Shown piece after piece: positions 1 through 9,145 of a DNA stretch of 64,000 nucleotides (the stretch's first letter is position 1; each line of letters starts with the position of its first letter). This DNA comes from an uncultured Lachnospiraceae bacterium. GTDB lineage: Bacteria; Bacillota_A; Clostridia; Lachnospirales; Lachnospiraceae. Location: assembly GCA_910577835.1 (NCBI GenBank), contig CAJTOU010000015.1, positions 7,425-71,424 on the forward strand, written 5' to 3'. The notes below the pieces were generated by a model that was given only the letters and a program-made list of their open reading frames with translations, did no database searches and was not told where the DNA came from. The position numbers and the translations under genes were made by a program.

Positions 1-475
1 TATGAATATCAATATTATGAAGATGTTTATAGATATAGTCCTTTGCCGTTTCTACATAGGAATTTTGTCTGTTATTATGTTTCAGTCTGTTGACACAAAG
101 AGCAAATTCCGCCTCATATTCGGGAAGAACTTTTATGATTTGCTCAATATTGTTCATTCTCTCAATTGTACATATAAAATTATCAGTCATGGAAAATGCG
201 AGTTCTGGCGACAGGCCTCCCCGTATGGCAGCTCTTGACGCAAGAGTCAGTACAATAATGGACATGTTTTTTTCGTGCCTCAGGGGTTCATCAGCTACTT
301 TTCCAAGTTTTCCTTCAAATCTTTCCTTCTGACATTTACGAAGCTTTTGAAGATTTCCTTCCTCAATACTTGCCAGCTTTCGCTGCTCGTGACTATATGG
401 CTGATGGGGAATCTCAAGCTCCTGCATTTCAAATATTTTTTTTACTAAATTTCTATGGTAATTATGCTTCTCCAT
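1..475 (-). CDS. AraC-family transcriptional regulator, N-terminal part (runs off the window)
   Basis: Read on the minus strand from an ATG at 473-475 the frame stays open for 158 codons to the window edge, so the gene is incomplete. It begins MEKHNYHRNL and contains PYSHEQRKLASIEEGN and LRHEKNMSIIVLTLASRAAI, a pattern I associate with the N-terminal sensing part of Lachnospiraceae AraC-type regulators. The last residues (YVETAKDYIYKHLHNIDIH) look like the start of an AraC helix-turn-helix domain, whose remainder lies outside. A purine-rich AAAGG lies upstream of the ATG. The gene is divergent from the nucleoside operon at 1130. The ligand is unknown; family assignment is fairly good, specific function is not recoverable. 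Confidence 0.75.
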   Translation of the reverse strand, partial: MEKHNYHRNLVKKIFEMQELEIPHQPYSHEQRKLASIEEGNLQKLRKCQKERFEGKLGKVADEPLRHEKNMSIIVLTLASRAAIRGGLSPELAFSMTDNFICTIERMNNIEQIIKVLPEYEAEFALCVNRLKHNNRQNSYVETAKDYIYKHLHNIDIH

Positions 476-1129
476 TTTTTACCTTTCTTTTTTTAGAATT
501 ATAAAGTGTAAATAACAAATTTTTTAATATACAGGCTTTGTGTGATAAGCATTTTTTATCAAAATTTATCTCTGATTGATATTGTTTCTCATTCATAAAA
601 ATGTGATAACATCTTTGGCACTTAACAGGCCCATATGGTTTGTATTCACATTTTTATCAATAGATTAATATAAATTCTATATTAGTCTACAATAGATTTA
701 TATAGATGTAAAGTGCTGTATTTCTGATAAAATTTGCTTGTCAGTTATAAAATACAAAAAAATGGTTTATGAAAAATATATAAAAATAGACAAATAAAAT
801 TGTGAAAATGCTACAAAAATTATTTAAAAGTACTAATTATGACATGTGTCGTTTTTTTGATATATTATATTTTGTATAATTTAACCAAGATATAATTACA
901 GCAGCAGTTAAATTTATAAAAAATAGATAAAGGAGGAAAATAATATCAAAGAAGATAGCTGTAATACTTCTTAATCAGTAAACAGATTCAGATTTTAGGT
1001 ATTGCTCAAAGGTTCCAAAAAATATAAAGGGAGTGATAATTATTTGATATACTTATAAAAAAATTACACAATATAAAAAATGTTTTATGCAAACAGACAG
1101 AACAGAAAAAAGAAAGGAGATAAGAAATT
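476..1129. other. Divergent intergenic region with operon promoter
   Basis: 654 bp of very AT-rich DNA between the divergent AraC-type gene and the purine nucleoside phosphorylase. It holds the palindrome and -10 box described separately (839-880). It also holds a consensus Shine-Dalgarno AAAGGAGG at 929-936 that is followed not by a start codon but by ATC at 944-946 and a stop nine codons later, which looks like a vestigial leader or decayed gene start. No purine-riboswitch core was recognised. Confidence 0.6.
839..880 (+). promoter_or_regulatory. Putative activator-dependent promoter of the nucleoside salvage operon (Crp/Fnr-type palindrome plus -10)
   Basis: The -10 hexamer TATAAT is at 875-880, but no good -35 lies 17 bp upstream (the area is T-rich). 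An inverted repeat ATGACA-TG-TGTCGT (839-852; five of six positions pair) is centred at 845.5. With a start site near 887 this is -41.5, the class II activator position known for Crp/Fnr proteins. The operon encodes its own Crp/Fnr-family regulator at 3422, the natural candidate to bind here. The geometry is seen; the regulator-operator link is inference. Confidence 0.5.
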
Positions 1130-1942
1130 ATGTATAATAAGTTAATGAACTGTTTAGGAAGTGTAAAGGAAAAAATTAATTTTAAACCGGAGGTAGCTCT
1201 GATTTTAGGTTCAGGTTTAGGTGACTATGCAGATGAAATTAAAATAGAACAGACTATTGAATATACAGAAATTAAAGACTTTCCAGTATCAACAGTAAAA
1301 GGGCACAAGGGCCGTTTTGTATTTGGATATATAGAAAAAACTCCGGTAGTGATTATGCAGGGACGTGTACATTATTATGAGGGCTATCAGATGTCGGATG
1401 TTGTTCTTCCAACCCGTCTAATGGGAATGCTTGGAGCACAGAAAATTCTTTTGACCAATGCTGCCGGTGGAGTAAATCCATCCTATCATCCCGGTGACTT
1501 TATGATGATTACAGACCATATTACCACAGGTGTTCCAAGTCCGCTTATTGGACCGAATCTTGATGAGCTGGGAACAAGATTTCCAGATATGAGTGAGGTT
1601 TATAGTAAACGCTTGCAGAATGTTATTAAAAACTGTGCCAAAGACTGTGGAATTGAGATTCAGGAAGGTGTTTATGTACAATTTACAGGTCCTAACTATG
1701 AAACACCGGCAGAAGTCCGACTTGCCCGAAGCTGGGGCGGAGATGCAGTAGGCATGAGTACTGCATGCGAGGCAATGGCAGCGCGTCATATGGGACTTGA
1801 AGTTTGCGGAATTTCCTGTATTACCAATATGGCAGCAGGAATATCAAAAGCAGAGCTTAATCATAAAGAGGTTCAGGAGACAGCCGACCGTGTGGCAAAA
1901 TCATTTAAGGAACTGGTTACAAAAATTATTGTAGCTATATAA
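1130..1942 (+). CDS. punA: Purine nucleoside phosphorylase (trimeric PNP type)
   Basis: 270 aa, the usual length of the trimeric, inosine/guanosine-type PNP family, which splits purine nucleosides with phosphate into base and (deoxy)ribose-1-phosphate. Visible family motifs in order: phosphate loop LILGSGLGDYADEI (about residues 24-37), GHKGRF (about 64), MQGRVHYYEGY, NAAGGV (about 120), TGPNYETPAEVR, MSTACEAMAARHMGL and ITNMAAGI, whose Asn marks the 6-oxopurine-specific group. An AGAAAGGAGA ribosome site precedes the ATG. It is the first gene of a salvage operon that continues with guanine deaminase, phosphopentomutase and deoxyribose-phosphate aldolase, enzymes acting on its two products. 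Cytoplasmic. Confidence 0.95.
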   Translation: MYNKLMNCLGSVKEKINFKPEVALILGSGLGDYADEIKIEQTIEYTEIKDFPVSTVKGHKGRFVFGYIEKTPVVIMQGRVHYYEGYQMSDVVLPTRLMGMLGAQKILLTNAAGGVNPSYHPGDFMMITDHITTGVPSPLIGPNLDELGTRFPDMSEVYSKRLQNVIKNCAKDCGIEIQEGVYVQFTGPNYETPAEVRLARSWGGDAVGMSTACEAMAARHMGLEVCGISCITNMAAGISKAELNHKEVQETADRVAKSFKELVTKIIVAI

Positions 1943-2082
1943 TCAGGAACTATATGATACCTCACTTACAGAGTGGCTATTTGTGGACAAAGTGCAGGAA
2001 GATTTTCACAAGTATATGATAACAGGCATTTTGTTCCTAAACAGAATCCATTTAATTGAAAAATGAAAGGAAATAGACTATA

Positions 2083-3363
2083 ATGAAAAACTATGTAATT
2101 AAAGGAAATATTTGTTATAGTAAAACAAGTAATGAACTCTGCATTGTTGAGAACGGCTATGCTGTTTGTGAAAATGGGATTTGTGCAGGTGTATACAAAA
2201 AACTGCCCGAATGTTATGAAACTTTTCCAAATTATGATTATACAGATAGAATCATTATTCCGGGGCTAGTAGATTTGCATGTACATGCGCCTCAATATTC
2301 ATTTCGGGGTTTGGGAATGGATTTGGAGCTGATTGAATGGCTGAATACACATACTTTTGTGGAAGAAGCGAAATATTCCAATATAGAATATGCAGACAGG
2401 TCATATGATATTTTTACAGAGGACCTTTTCAACAGTGCAACCACTAGAGCATGTATTTTTGGAACTGTTCATGTACAGGCAACACACCTGTTAATGAAAA
2501 AGATTGAAAATTCAGGTATAAAGGCGTATATTGGAAAAGTAAACATGGATAGAAACAGTCCGAAATCTCTTTGTGAAAAAAATGTTGAACAGGCATTTTA
2601 TGATACAGAAAAGTGGATTATGGAAAGTCAAGAGTTTAAAAGTGTAAAACCAATTCTGACTCCAAGATTTATTCCTACATGTTCTGATGAATTAATGGAA
2701 AAATTGTCTATATTACAGAAAAGATATGATTTACCGATGCAATCCCATTTGTCGGAAAATCTGGGAGAAATTCAGTGGGTAAAAGAACTTTGTCCAAATA
2801 CCTCTTTTTATGGAGAAGCATATAATAAATATCATATGTTTGGAAATGAATGTCCCACAATAATGGCGCATTGTATTCACAGCGGGGAAGATGAAATAAA
2901 TCTGATAAAAAAACAAAATGTATTTGTTGCGCATTGTCCGGAGTCCAACACAAACCTTTCGTCAGGCATTGCCCCGATAAGAACTTATCTTGACCATGGT
3001 ATAAAGGTTGGTCTTGGAAGCGATATAGCGGCAGGTTCCTCCTTATCTATTTTTAAAGCAATGACTATGGCAATTCAGTGTTCTAAGCTTCGTTGGAGAT
3101 TAGTAGATAAGTCACTGACAGCACTTAATATCTCGGAAGTATTTTATCTGGCGACAAAAGGAGGAGGAGAATTTTTTGGAAAGGTTGGCAGTTTTGAAAA
3201 GGGATATGAGTTTGATGCAGTAGTAATAGATGATATTTCCATAAAATGTCCACAGACTTTAAGTGTCAGAGAGCGTCTGGAACGACTTATTTATCTTGCA
3301 GAGGATAAAAATATTATTGCTAAATTTGTAAATGGGAGAAATCTTTTTGAAAAAGTAAAATAA
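2083..3363 (+). CDS. guaD: Guanine deaminase (amidohydrolase superfamily)
   Basis: 426 aa. Converts guanine to xanthine and ammonia. Metal-ligand and active-site motifs of the amidohydrolase fold are all visible: GLVDLHVHAPQ (HxH, about residue 65), the guanine-deaminase signature GMDLELIEWLNTHTFVEEA, a His in MQSHLSENLGEIQW, the second His in AHCIHSGEDE and the metal Asp in GLGSDIAAGSS. It follows PNP by 140 bp and uses the guanine released by that enzyme, so the two steps form a pathway. An AAAGGAAA site precedes the ATG. It could in principle be another aminohydrolase, but the LELIEWLNTHTF block argues for guanine deaminase. Confidence 0.92.
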   Translation: MKNYVIKGNICYSKTSNELCIVENGYAVCENGICAGVYKKLPECYETFPNYDYTDRIIIPGLVDLHVHAPQYSFRGLGMDLELIEWLNTHTFVEEAKYSNIEYADRSYDIFTEDLFNSATTRACIFGTVHVQATHLLMKKIENSGIKAYIGKVNMDRNSPKSLCEKNVEQAFYDTEKWIMESQEFKSVKPILTPRFIPTCSDELMEKLSILQKRYDLPMQSHLSENLGEIQWVKELCPNTSFYGEAYNKYHMFGNECPTIMAHCIHSGEDEINLIKKQNVFVAHCPESNTNLSSGIAPIRTYLDHGIKVGLGSDIAAGSSLSIFKAMTMAIQCSKLRWRLVDKSLTALNISEVFYLATKGGGEFFGKVGSFEKGYEFDAVVIDDISIKCPQTLSVRERLERLIYLAEDKNIIAKFVNGRNLFEKVK

Positions 3364-3421
3364 ACAAAGTAACTGTTCATTTTAAAGATGTTGATAAAAA
3401 CGAAAGATGGAGGGAATAAAG

Positions 3422-4138
3422 ATGGAATCAAAAAAACAATTATTAGAGGCAGTAAGTAAATCTGAATCTGACAGACGTGAATATTTAAATGCATTATTTA
3501 AATATGTACCAGATGCAATCGTAAAAACGATATCCTGTAAAAAAATTAAAAAAGGTGAATACATTATTCATGAAGGAACACCTTGTGATATGGTATATAT
3601 TATTCTTTCAGGAACTATTGTAGGAATGGATTATCAAAAGCAGGGACGCGCCTATTATTTTATGGATTTTGCTCAAATGCACATAGTGGGAGACTTTGAA
3701 GTATTTGGAGATATCCCTGAATATTGTATATCCATCTGCGCAGCAGAAGAGTGTGAAATACTGATGCTTTCCGCAAAATATTATTCCCAATGGGTACAGC
3801 ATGACGAAAATGCGTTGCTTTTAAGGATAAAGAATATTATGGCCATGCTGACTTTTGAAAAAAAGAATGAACGTGAATATATGTTTATGAATTGTAAGGA
3901 AAGATTAATAAAATACCTGATAAAATCCTATGAAAACAAAAAGCACAAGAATACCGGTATATATAAAATTGAGAAAACGCAACTGGAATTGTCTGACAGA
4001 ATCGGGTTTAATATTAGAAGTGTTCAGAGGAATATTGCAGCTTTGGAAAAAGAAAAACTTATTTGTATAGAAAATGGAAAAATTACGATTTCAAAAGAAC
4101 AATTTTTGCGGTTAAAGCAATATGAAGAAAATAAATAG
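3422..4138 (+). CDS. Crp/Fnr-family transcriptional regulator
   Basis: 238 aa. N-terminal cyclic-nucleotide-binding-type beta roll (about residues 20-125: KKGEYIIHEGTPCDMVYIILSG, split here only by its own length) followed by a C-terminal winged helix (about 170-235: TQLELSDRIGFNIRSVQRN, ALEKEKLI). I chose the ATG at 3422 rather than an in-frame ATG at 3407, because the ribosome site GGAGGG (3409-3414) lies between them with 7-nt spacing. No CxxxC iron-sulfur ligand set typical of Fnr is seen. It sits inside the nucleoside operon and probably controls it; the palindrome at 839-852 is the candidate operator. The effector is unknown. Confidence 0.85.
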   Translation: MESKKQLLEAVSKSESDRREYLNALFKYVPDAIVKTISCKKIKKGEYIIHEGTPCDMVYIILSGTIVGMDYQKQGRAYYFMDFAQMHIVGDFEVFGDIPEYCISICAAEECEILMLSAKYYSQWVQHDENALLLRIKNIMAMLTFEKKNEREYMFMNCKERLIKYLIKSYENKKHKNTGIYKIEKTQLELSDRIGFNIRSVQRNIAALEKEKLICIENGKITISKEQFLRLKQYEENK

Positions 4139-4159
4139 ATACAAGGGAGATGTTAAAGA

Positions 4160-5350
4160 ATGAAAAAGTATAAACGTATATTTATGATTGTTCTGGATTC
4201 ACTTGGCGCAGGCGCTATGTTAGATGCAGCGGATTATGGAGATGAGGGAACTGATACGCTTGGTCATATTTCGCAGGCTGTGGACGAGCTTCATATTCCT
4301 AATCTTCAAAAACTGGGTATAGCAAATCTTCATTTATTAAAACAGGTAAAACCAGTCGAAAAACCTCTTGCATATTATGCATATTTAAATGAGGCAAGTA
4401 CCGGAAAGGATACCATGACCGGACACTGGGAAATGATGGGACTGCATATTACAAAGCCTTTTAAAACCTTTACAGAAACAGGATTTCCAAAGGAGCTTTT
4501 AGATGAACTATCCAAGAGAACAGGGCGAACGATTATAGGAAATAAAAGTGCCAGCGGAACGGAAATTTTAGACGAACTGGCAGAGGAAGAGATTGCGACT
4601 GGACATATGATTGTATATACATCTGCCGATTCTGTTCTTCAAATCTGTGGAAATGAAGAAACCTTTGGATTACAGGAACTATATCGCTGCTGTGAAATTG
4701 CACGTGAAATTACAATGAGAGATGAATGGAAAGTCGGGCGTGTCATAGCAAGACCTTATGTGGGAAAGAAAAAGGGTGAATTTAAAAGAACCAGTAATCG
4801 TCATGATTATGCATTAAAACCATATGGAAAGACAGTGCTGAACGTATTGAAGGATGTGGGTTTTGATGTGATTTCTGTTGGAAAAATCTTTGATATTTTT
4901 GATGGTGAAGGTCTGACAGAATCAAACAAATCCAAAAGTTCCGTACATGGAATGGAACAGACAATTGAAATTGCAAACAGAAATTTTGAAGGACTCTGTT
5001 TTGTAAATCTGGTGGATTTTGATGCTTTATGGGGACACCGTCGCGATGTAAAGGGTTATGCACAGGAGCTGGAGAGGTTTGATATAAAACTGGGAGAATT
5101 GTTAAAATTGATAAAAGAGGAGGACTTATTGATTTTGACAGCAGACCATGGAAATGACCCGACACATACAGGAACAGACCATACAAGAGAAAAGGTTCCT
5201 TTTCTTGCATACTCTCCGGCTATGAAGGGCTGTGGAAAGTTGGAGGATGCGCAGAGCTTTGCAGTAATTGGCGCAACAATTGCTGAAAATTTTGGAGTTG
5301 AAATGCCAAAGGGCAGTATAGGAAAATCGATTCTTGAAAAATTGCATTAA
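4160..5350 (+). CDS. deoB: Phosphopentomutase
   Basis: 396 aa, standard length. Interconverts (deoxy)ribose-1-phosphate and -5-phosphate, linking PNP to DeoC and the pentose pathway. Alkaline-phosphatase-superfamily motifs: metal Asp in [20 protein letters not shown], the phospho-acceptor Thr in [27 protein letters not shown] and the C-terminal metal site [18 protein letters not shown]. It lies 22 bp after the Crp/Fnr regulator and before the nucleoside transporter, with a GGGAGA ribosome site. Confidence 0.96.
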   Translation: MKKYKRIFMIVLDSLGAGAMLDAADYGDEGTDTLGHISQAVDELHIPNLQKLGIANLHLLKQVKPVEKPLAYYAYLNEASTGKDTMTGHWEMMGLHITKPFKTFTETGFPKELLDELSKRTGRTIIGNKSASGTEILDELAEEEIATGHMIVYTSADSVLQICGNEETFGLQELYRCCEIAREITMRDEWKVGRVIARPYVGKKKGEFKRTSNRHDYALKPYGKTVLNVLKDVGFDVISVGKIFDIFDGEGLTESNKSKSSVHGMEQTIEIANRNFEGLCFVNLVDFDALWGHRRDVKGYAQELERFDIKLGELLKLIKEEDLLILTADHGNDPTHTGTDHTREKVPFLAYSPAMKGCGKLEDAQSFAVIGATIAENFGVEMPKGSIGKSILEKLH

Positions 5351-5383
5351 CTTGAAACACAAAGGAAAAAAGGAGGTAGGAAA

Positions 5384-6577
5384 ATGAAATTTGTATTGAA
5401 TTTATTTGGGATAGCCGTAATTTTAGCGATTTGCTGGCTGATTTCATGGGACCGTAAAAATATAAAATGGAAGATTGTTTTAAAAGCGCTTATAGCAGAA
5501 GTGATTATTGCTTTCCTTATAGTTAAAATTCCAGCGGGACAAAAGGTAATTACAGTTCTGTCTAATGGACTGACAGCGGTAATTAATTGTGGAAATGAGG
5601 GGTTGTCTTTTGTATTTGGAGACCTTTTTAAAGGGGAACTCAGTATTTTTATTATTCAAAGTTTAGGCAATATTATTTTTGTCTCTGCATTGGTAGGTGC
5701 TTTGTATTATTTGGGAGTAATAGGGTTTATTGTAAAATGGATTGGCAAGGCGGTAGGAAAACTGATGGGAACAACAGAAGTAGAGAGCTTTGTAGCTGTT
5801 GCAAATATGTTTTTAGGCCATACGGACAGTCCTATTCTGGTGAGTAAATATCTTAAGGATTTAACAGACAGTGAAATTTTTGTGATTCTGGTTTCCGGAA
5901 TGGGAAGTATGTCCGCATCTATTTTAGGAGGATATCATGCTTTAGGAATTCCCATGGAATATCTGTTGATTGCAAGCGCCATGGTTCCAATTGGAAGTAT
6001 TATGATTTCAAAGATGATATCACCTCAGACAGAAGAGGTAAAGTCTATTACAGATGTTAAGATGGATAATAAGGGAAATAATTCAAATGTAATTGATGCA
6101 CTTTCAGAAGGCGCGTCAACAGGTATGCAAATGGTAATTTCCATTGGCGCTTCTATCGTCGGTTTTGTTGGAATCGTTGCACTTATCAATCTTTTTCTGG
6201 GATTTTTTCACATTACCTTATCAGATATTTTTTCCTATATATTTGCGCCGTTTGGATTTCTTTTAGGATTGGATACAAAAGATATCCTGATGGAGGGTTC
6301 TCTTCTGGGAAATAAATTAATTTTAAATGAATTTGTTGCATTTCAGGATTTAGGAGCTAATCTTTCTAATCTGGATGCAAGAACAGGAATGATTTGCGCA
6401 ATTTCTCTTTGCGGTTTTGCAAACCTTTCCAGTATGGGTATGTGTATTGGAGGGATTGGAGTACTTTGTCCGGAAAAGAGAGGTACAATTTCCCGCCTTG
6501 TATTTAAGTCTATGATTTCAGGAGTATTTGTAAGTATTATGAGTGCATTAATTGTAAGCATTGTTACTCTTTTTTAA
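5384..6577 (+). CDS. nupC: Concentrative nucleoside transporter (NupC/CNT family)
   Basis: 397 aa membrane protein; ion-coupled nucleoside importer. Hydrophobic stretches run through the whole sequence. The CNT core is recognisable: GTTEVESFVAVANMFLGHTD followed by SPILVSKYLKDLT and later ILNEFVAFQDLG and CGFANLSSMG (a nucleoside/cation-binding region in the family). It follows deoB by 33 bp behind an AAAAGGAGG site and supplies substrate for PNP and the rest of the operon. Whether H+ or Na+ drives uptake cannot be read from sequence. The symbol is by family resemblance. Confidence 0.9.
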   Translation: MKFVLNLFGIAVILAICWLISWDRKNIKWKIVLKALIAEVIIAFLIVKIPAGQKVITVLSNGLTAVINCGNEGLSFVFGDLFKGELSIFIIQSLGNIIFVSALVGALYYLGVIGFIVKWIGKAVGKLMGTTEVESFVAVANMFLGHTDSPILVSKYLKDLTDSEIFVILVSGMGSMSASILGGYHALGIPMEYLLIASAMVPIGSIMISKMISPQTEEVKSITDVKMDNKGNNSNVIDALSEGASTGMQMVISIGASIVGFVGIVALINLFLGFFHITLSDIFSYIFAPFGFLLGLDTKDILMEGSLLGNKLILNEFVAFQDLGANLSNLDARTGMICAISLCGFANLSSMGMCIGGIGVLCPEKRGTISRLVFKSMISGVFVSIMSALIVSIVTLF

Positions 6578-6652
6578 GAAAGAGAAAATATAAAATCAGC
6601 ATAAATATAGAAAAGCAGTAAAAAATTTATTGTGGAAAGGATAAGAATTATT

Positions 6653-7321
6653 ATGGAAAAGAAAGATGTTTTGAAAATTGTAGACCATACGCTGCTTGCT
6701 CAGACAGCAACATGGGAGGATATTTGTGAAATTTTAGATGATGCAATGAAATATGAGGCCGCTTCAGCCTGTATTCCGGCAGCCTATGTAAAACAGGCAG
6801 CAGAATATGTGAAAGGCAAATTGCCAATCTGTACAGTAATCGGGTTTCCAAATGGATATCATACAACAGCCGTAAAGGTTTTTGAAACGGAGGATGCCAT
6901 TTCAAATGGTGCACAGGAAATTGATATGGTAATTAATATTGGATATCTCAAGGACAAGAGATATCAGGAGGTGGAAGAAGAAATCTGTCAGGTTCATAAA
7001 GCATGTAAAGGTAAAATCTTAAAAGTGATTATCGAAACATGTCTGCTCACAGAAGAAGAGAAAATTAAAATGTGTGAAATTGTCACAAATGCAGGAGCAG
7101 AATATATTAAAACATCGACAGGATTTTCAACTTCAGGAGCAACTTTTGAGGATGTTAAGCTTATGAAAGACCATGTTGGAAAAAATGTAAAGGTAAAAGC
7201 CGCGGGAGGAATTTCTTCCTTTGAAGATGCAGAAGAATTTATGCGTCTTGGCACAGACAGACTTGGTACAAGCAGATTAGTTAAAATTATAAAAAATACA
7301 GACTGTGGTACAGGATATTAA
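6653..7321 (+). CDS. deoC: Deoxyribose-phosphate aldolase
   Basis: 222 aa. Cleaves 2-deoxyribose-5-phosphate to acetaldehyde and glyceraldehyde-3-phosphate. Family motifs: [12 protein letters not shown] near the N-terminus, [20 protein letters not shown] (catalytic Asp), the Schiff-base Lys in EYIKTSTGF and the proton-relay Lys in VKAAGGISS, ending with GTDRLGTS. An in-frame GTG at 6632 exists, but the ribosome site GGAAAGGA (6634-6641) lies after it, so I start at the ATG at 6653. It is the last gene of the nucleoside operon; a strong terminator follows at 7331. Confidence 0.95.
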   Translation: MEKKDVLKIVDHTLLAQTATWEDICEILDDAMKYEAASACIPAAYVKQAAEYVKGKLPICTVIGFPNGYHTTAVKVFETEDAISNGAQEIDMVINIGYLKDKRYQEVEEEICQVHKACKGKILKVIIETCLLTEEEKIKMCEIVTNAGAEYIKTSTGFSTSGATFEDVKLMKDHVGKNVKVKAAGGISSFEDAEEFMRLGTDRLGTSRLVKIIKNTDCGTGY

Positions 7322-7330
7322 TTTTTAGAT

Positions 7331-7358
7331 AAAAGGAGCTGTAAAACAGCTCCTTTTT
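7331..7358 (+). terminator. Rho-independent terminator of the nucleoside operon
   Basis: Perfect 12-bp inverted repeat AAAAGGAGCTGT (7331-7342) / ACAGCTCCTTTT (7346-7357) with a 3-nt loop and a T run. It ends the operon just behind deoC. Confidence 0.92.
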
Positions 7359-7382
7359 CACAAAAGAAAGGAGGAATTTGTT

Positions 7383-7994
7383 ATGAACATGTCAATAATA
7401 ATTGAACTGACAGGTTATCTGGGTTCTTTACTTGTAGTAGTTTCAATGCTGATGTCATCTATTGTAAAATTAAGAATTATTAATACGGCAGGCTGTTGTA
7501 TTTCGGCTGTCTATGCACTGGTTATTCATTCATATCCTCTGGCATTTATGAATCTGTGTTTAATAATGATTAATGTTTATAATTTGGCAAAGCTGTTAAA
7601 AACAGAGCAGCATTATAATCTGGTTTGCGTAAAAACAGATGATTCACTTTTAAATTATTTTTTAAGCTTTTATAAAAATGATATTCAAAATTTTTTTACA
7701 GAAGTAAATATGGATAATATTTTAGTTGAGACTGCATATATTGTGTGTTGTGATACGGCTCTGGCAGGAGTTTTGCTTGGTAAAAAGAAAGAGGATGGCA
7801 GTTTTGATATTTTGATTGATTATACAACACCGCCGTATCGTGACTGCTCAGTAGGAAAGTTTTTATATTCAAAATTATCAGAAAATAAGATTCGTAAGCT
7901 GACCTATTTTGGAAGGTCGGAAAGGCATAAACCATATCTTCAAAAAATGGGATTTATAGATGAAAATGGGGCATATGTAAAACATCTGATATAG
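7383..7994 (+). CDS. Membrane protein with YgjV-like N-terminus and acetyltransferase-like C-terminus
   Basis: 203 aa. The first about 75 residues form three hydrophobic segments (ELTGYLGSLLVVVSMLMSS, CCISAVYALVIHSYPLAF, NLCLIMINVYNLAKLL), the pattern of the small YgjV-type inner-membrane family. The remainder is soluble and has a GNAT-like end (DILIDYTTPPYRDCSVGKFL, then GRSERHKPYLQKMGF, resembling the terminal YLQKMGF segment of N-acetyltransferases). Thus it looks like a membrane-anchored acyltransferase-like protein; a CoA-binding loop is not clear. It has its own AAAGGAGG site right after the operon terminator. Function unknown. Confidence 0.7.
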   Translation: MNMSIIIELTGYLGSLLVVVSMLMSSIVKLRIINTAGCCISAVYALVIHSYPLAFMNLCLIMINVYNLAKLLKTEQHYNLVCVKTDDSLLNYFLSFYKNDIQNFFTEVNMDNILVETAYIVCCDTALAGVLLGKKKEDGSFDILIDYTTPPYRDCSVGKFLYSKLSENKIRKLTYFGRSERHKPYLQKMGFIDENGAYVKHLI

Positions 7995-8039
7995 GTATAA
8001 AAAGTATAAAAGGCAAAGCATATGTCCGGACTGATTTTT

Positions 8040-8078
8040 TGATAAAGGCGGTCAGCTAAAAACCGGCCGCTATTATCA
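8040..8078. terminator. Weak hairpin between convergent genes
   Basis: TGATAA (8040-8045) pairs with TTATCA (8073-8078), with an inner GCGG/CCGC pair. There is no good T run on either strand, so this is only a possible bidirectional terminator between the gene ending at 7994 and the convergent one ending at 8162. Confidence 0.35.
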
Positions 8079-8161
8079 GAAAAACTATTATACTAAAAAT
8101 AATTTTTCAAAAACTGTTATTATACAAAAATTATTGTATACTTATAGATAAAGCAGTAGTT

Positions 8162-8692
8162 CTATTTTTCTATTGAAAAAAATGCAATAATATCTTCTAT
8201 ACTGACAGGCCTCATATAATTCGCATCTACTCCCACGTCAAATCTTTTCAAGTTTTTTTCGAGATTTTCAAAATTATAATTTTCATGATTATGCTGATGT
8301 CCATGAAGATGAATTGTACCTCTGAAATACCCGTTCCATTCTTCTATCGGATAGTGAAATAAAATAAACTTGTTATTTTCGTAAGACAATTCGTAGTAAT
8401 CCTTTATCCATTCAAACAAACTGTTGTTAAAATTCTCATTTTTTACAAACCGGTCATGATTTCCCTTTATCAGATATTTATGCCCTTTTAACTGGGAGAG
8501 AGCTTCTTCTGCAAGTTCAGGTCCTTTCATGGTGACATCTCCAAGAATATAAATTTCATCCTGTGCAGATACGGTTCTGTTCCAGTTTTCAATCAGAGCT
8601 TGATTCATCTTTTCCATATTTGAAAACGGGCGGTTAGTATGGGAAATAATTTTTTCATGGTAAAAATGCAAATCCGATGTAAAATATATCAT
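8162..8692 (-). CDS. Metallophosphoesterase (calcineurin-like)
   Basis: 176 aa. All metal-binding motifs of the family are visible in order: SDLHFYHEKI (DxH), ILGDVTMKG (GDxxxxG), IKGNHDRF (GNHD), LFHYPIEEW (H) and HLHGHQHNH (GHxH). This short single-domain form is common in Firmicutes and phages; substrates are usually unknown phosphoesters. It is a single gene, convergent with the YgjV-like gene, with AAAGGAAA ahead of the ATG. No partner gene suggests its substrate. Confidence 0.88.
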   Translation of the reverse strand: MIYFTSDLHFYHEKIISHTNRPFSNMEKMNQALIENWNRTVSAQDEIYILGDVTMKGPELAEEALSQLKGHKYLIKGNHDRFVKNENFNNSLFEWIKDYYELSYENNKFILFHYPIEEWNGYFRGTIHLHGHQHNHENYNFENLEKNLKRFDVGVDANYMRPVSIEDIIAFFSIEK

Positions 8693-9145
8693 AATATTAT
8701 CATTTCCTTTCTTTCATTTTACAATTAGTATACACATATTTTATATGGGTGTAAAGTATATTGTAGGAAAAGACAGGATACTTCTGAAATAAAATAAACG
8801 CATAAAGAAATAATGTGTAAATATTAAGTTGCTGTATACAATTATTTTGCATTAAAATTTGCTCGTTTGGTTATATAAAATTTTAAGAGCAATTATAAAA
8901 CATATTTTTTAAAGATTATTTATAATTTGTTTTTCTATAATTTTAATAAAATTATAAAAATAAGTTTATTGACAGTTATTTAAAAAAGATTTATAATAAA
9001 TAAAAGTAATTTATTGTTTTAGTGTATCAAAACCATATTCTTTATAAAAAATATAAACTATATAAAGTGTAGAAAGAAATAATAGTGCTAATTATCTACA
9101 AAATTAGTTTGGATATTAATAAATGTTAAAATTAGTTATGTATAA
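8693..9145. other. AT-rich intergenic stretch
   Basis: About 450 bp with no supported gene. Contains the first copy of a direct repeat (TGTAAAGTATATT followed by AGGAAA, 8750-8777) whose partner is at 10267-10291, and many A/T runs. Confidence 0.5.

Noticed and set aside
476..1129. Purine riboswitch before the purine nucleoside phosphorylase
   Set aside because: No three-way junction core was found; guanine or adenine aptamer consensus is absent.
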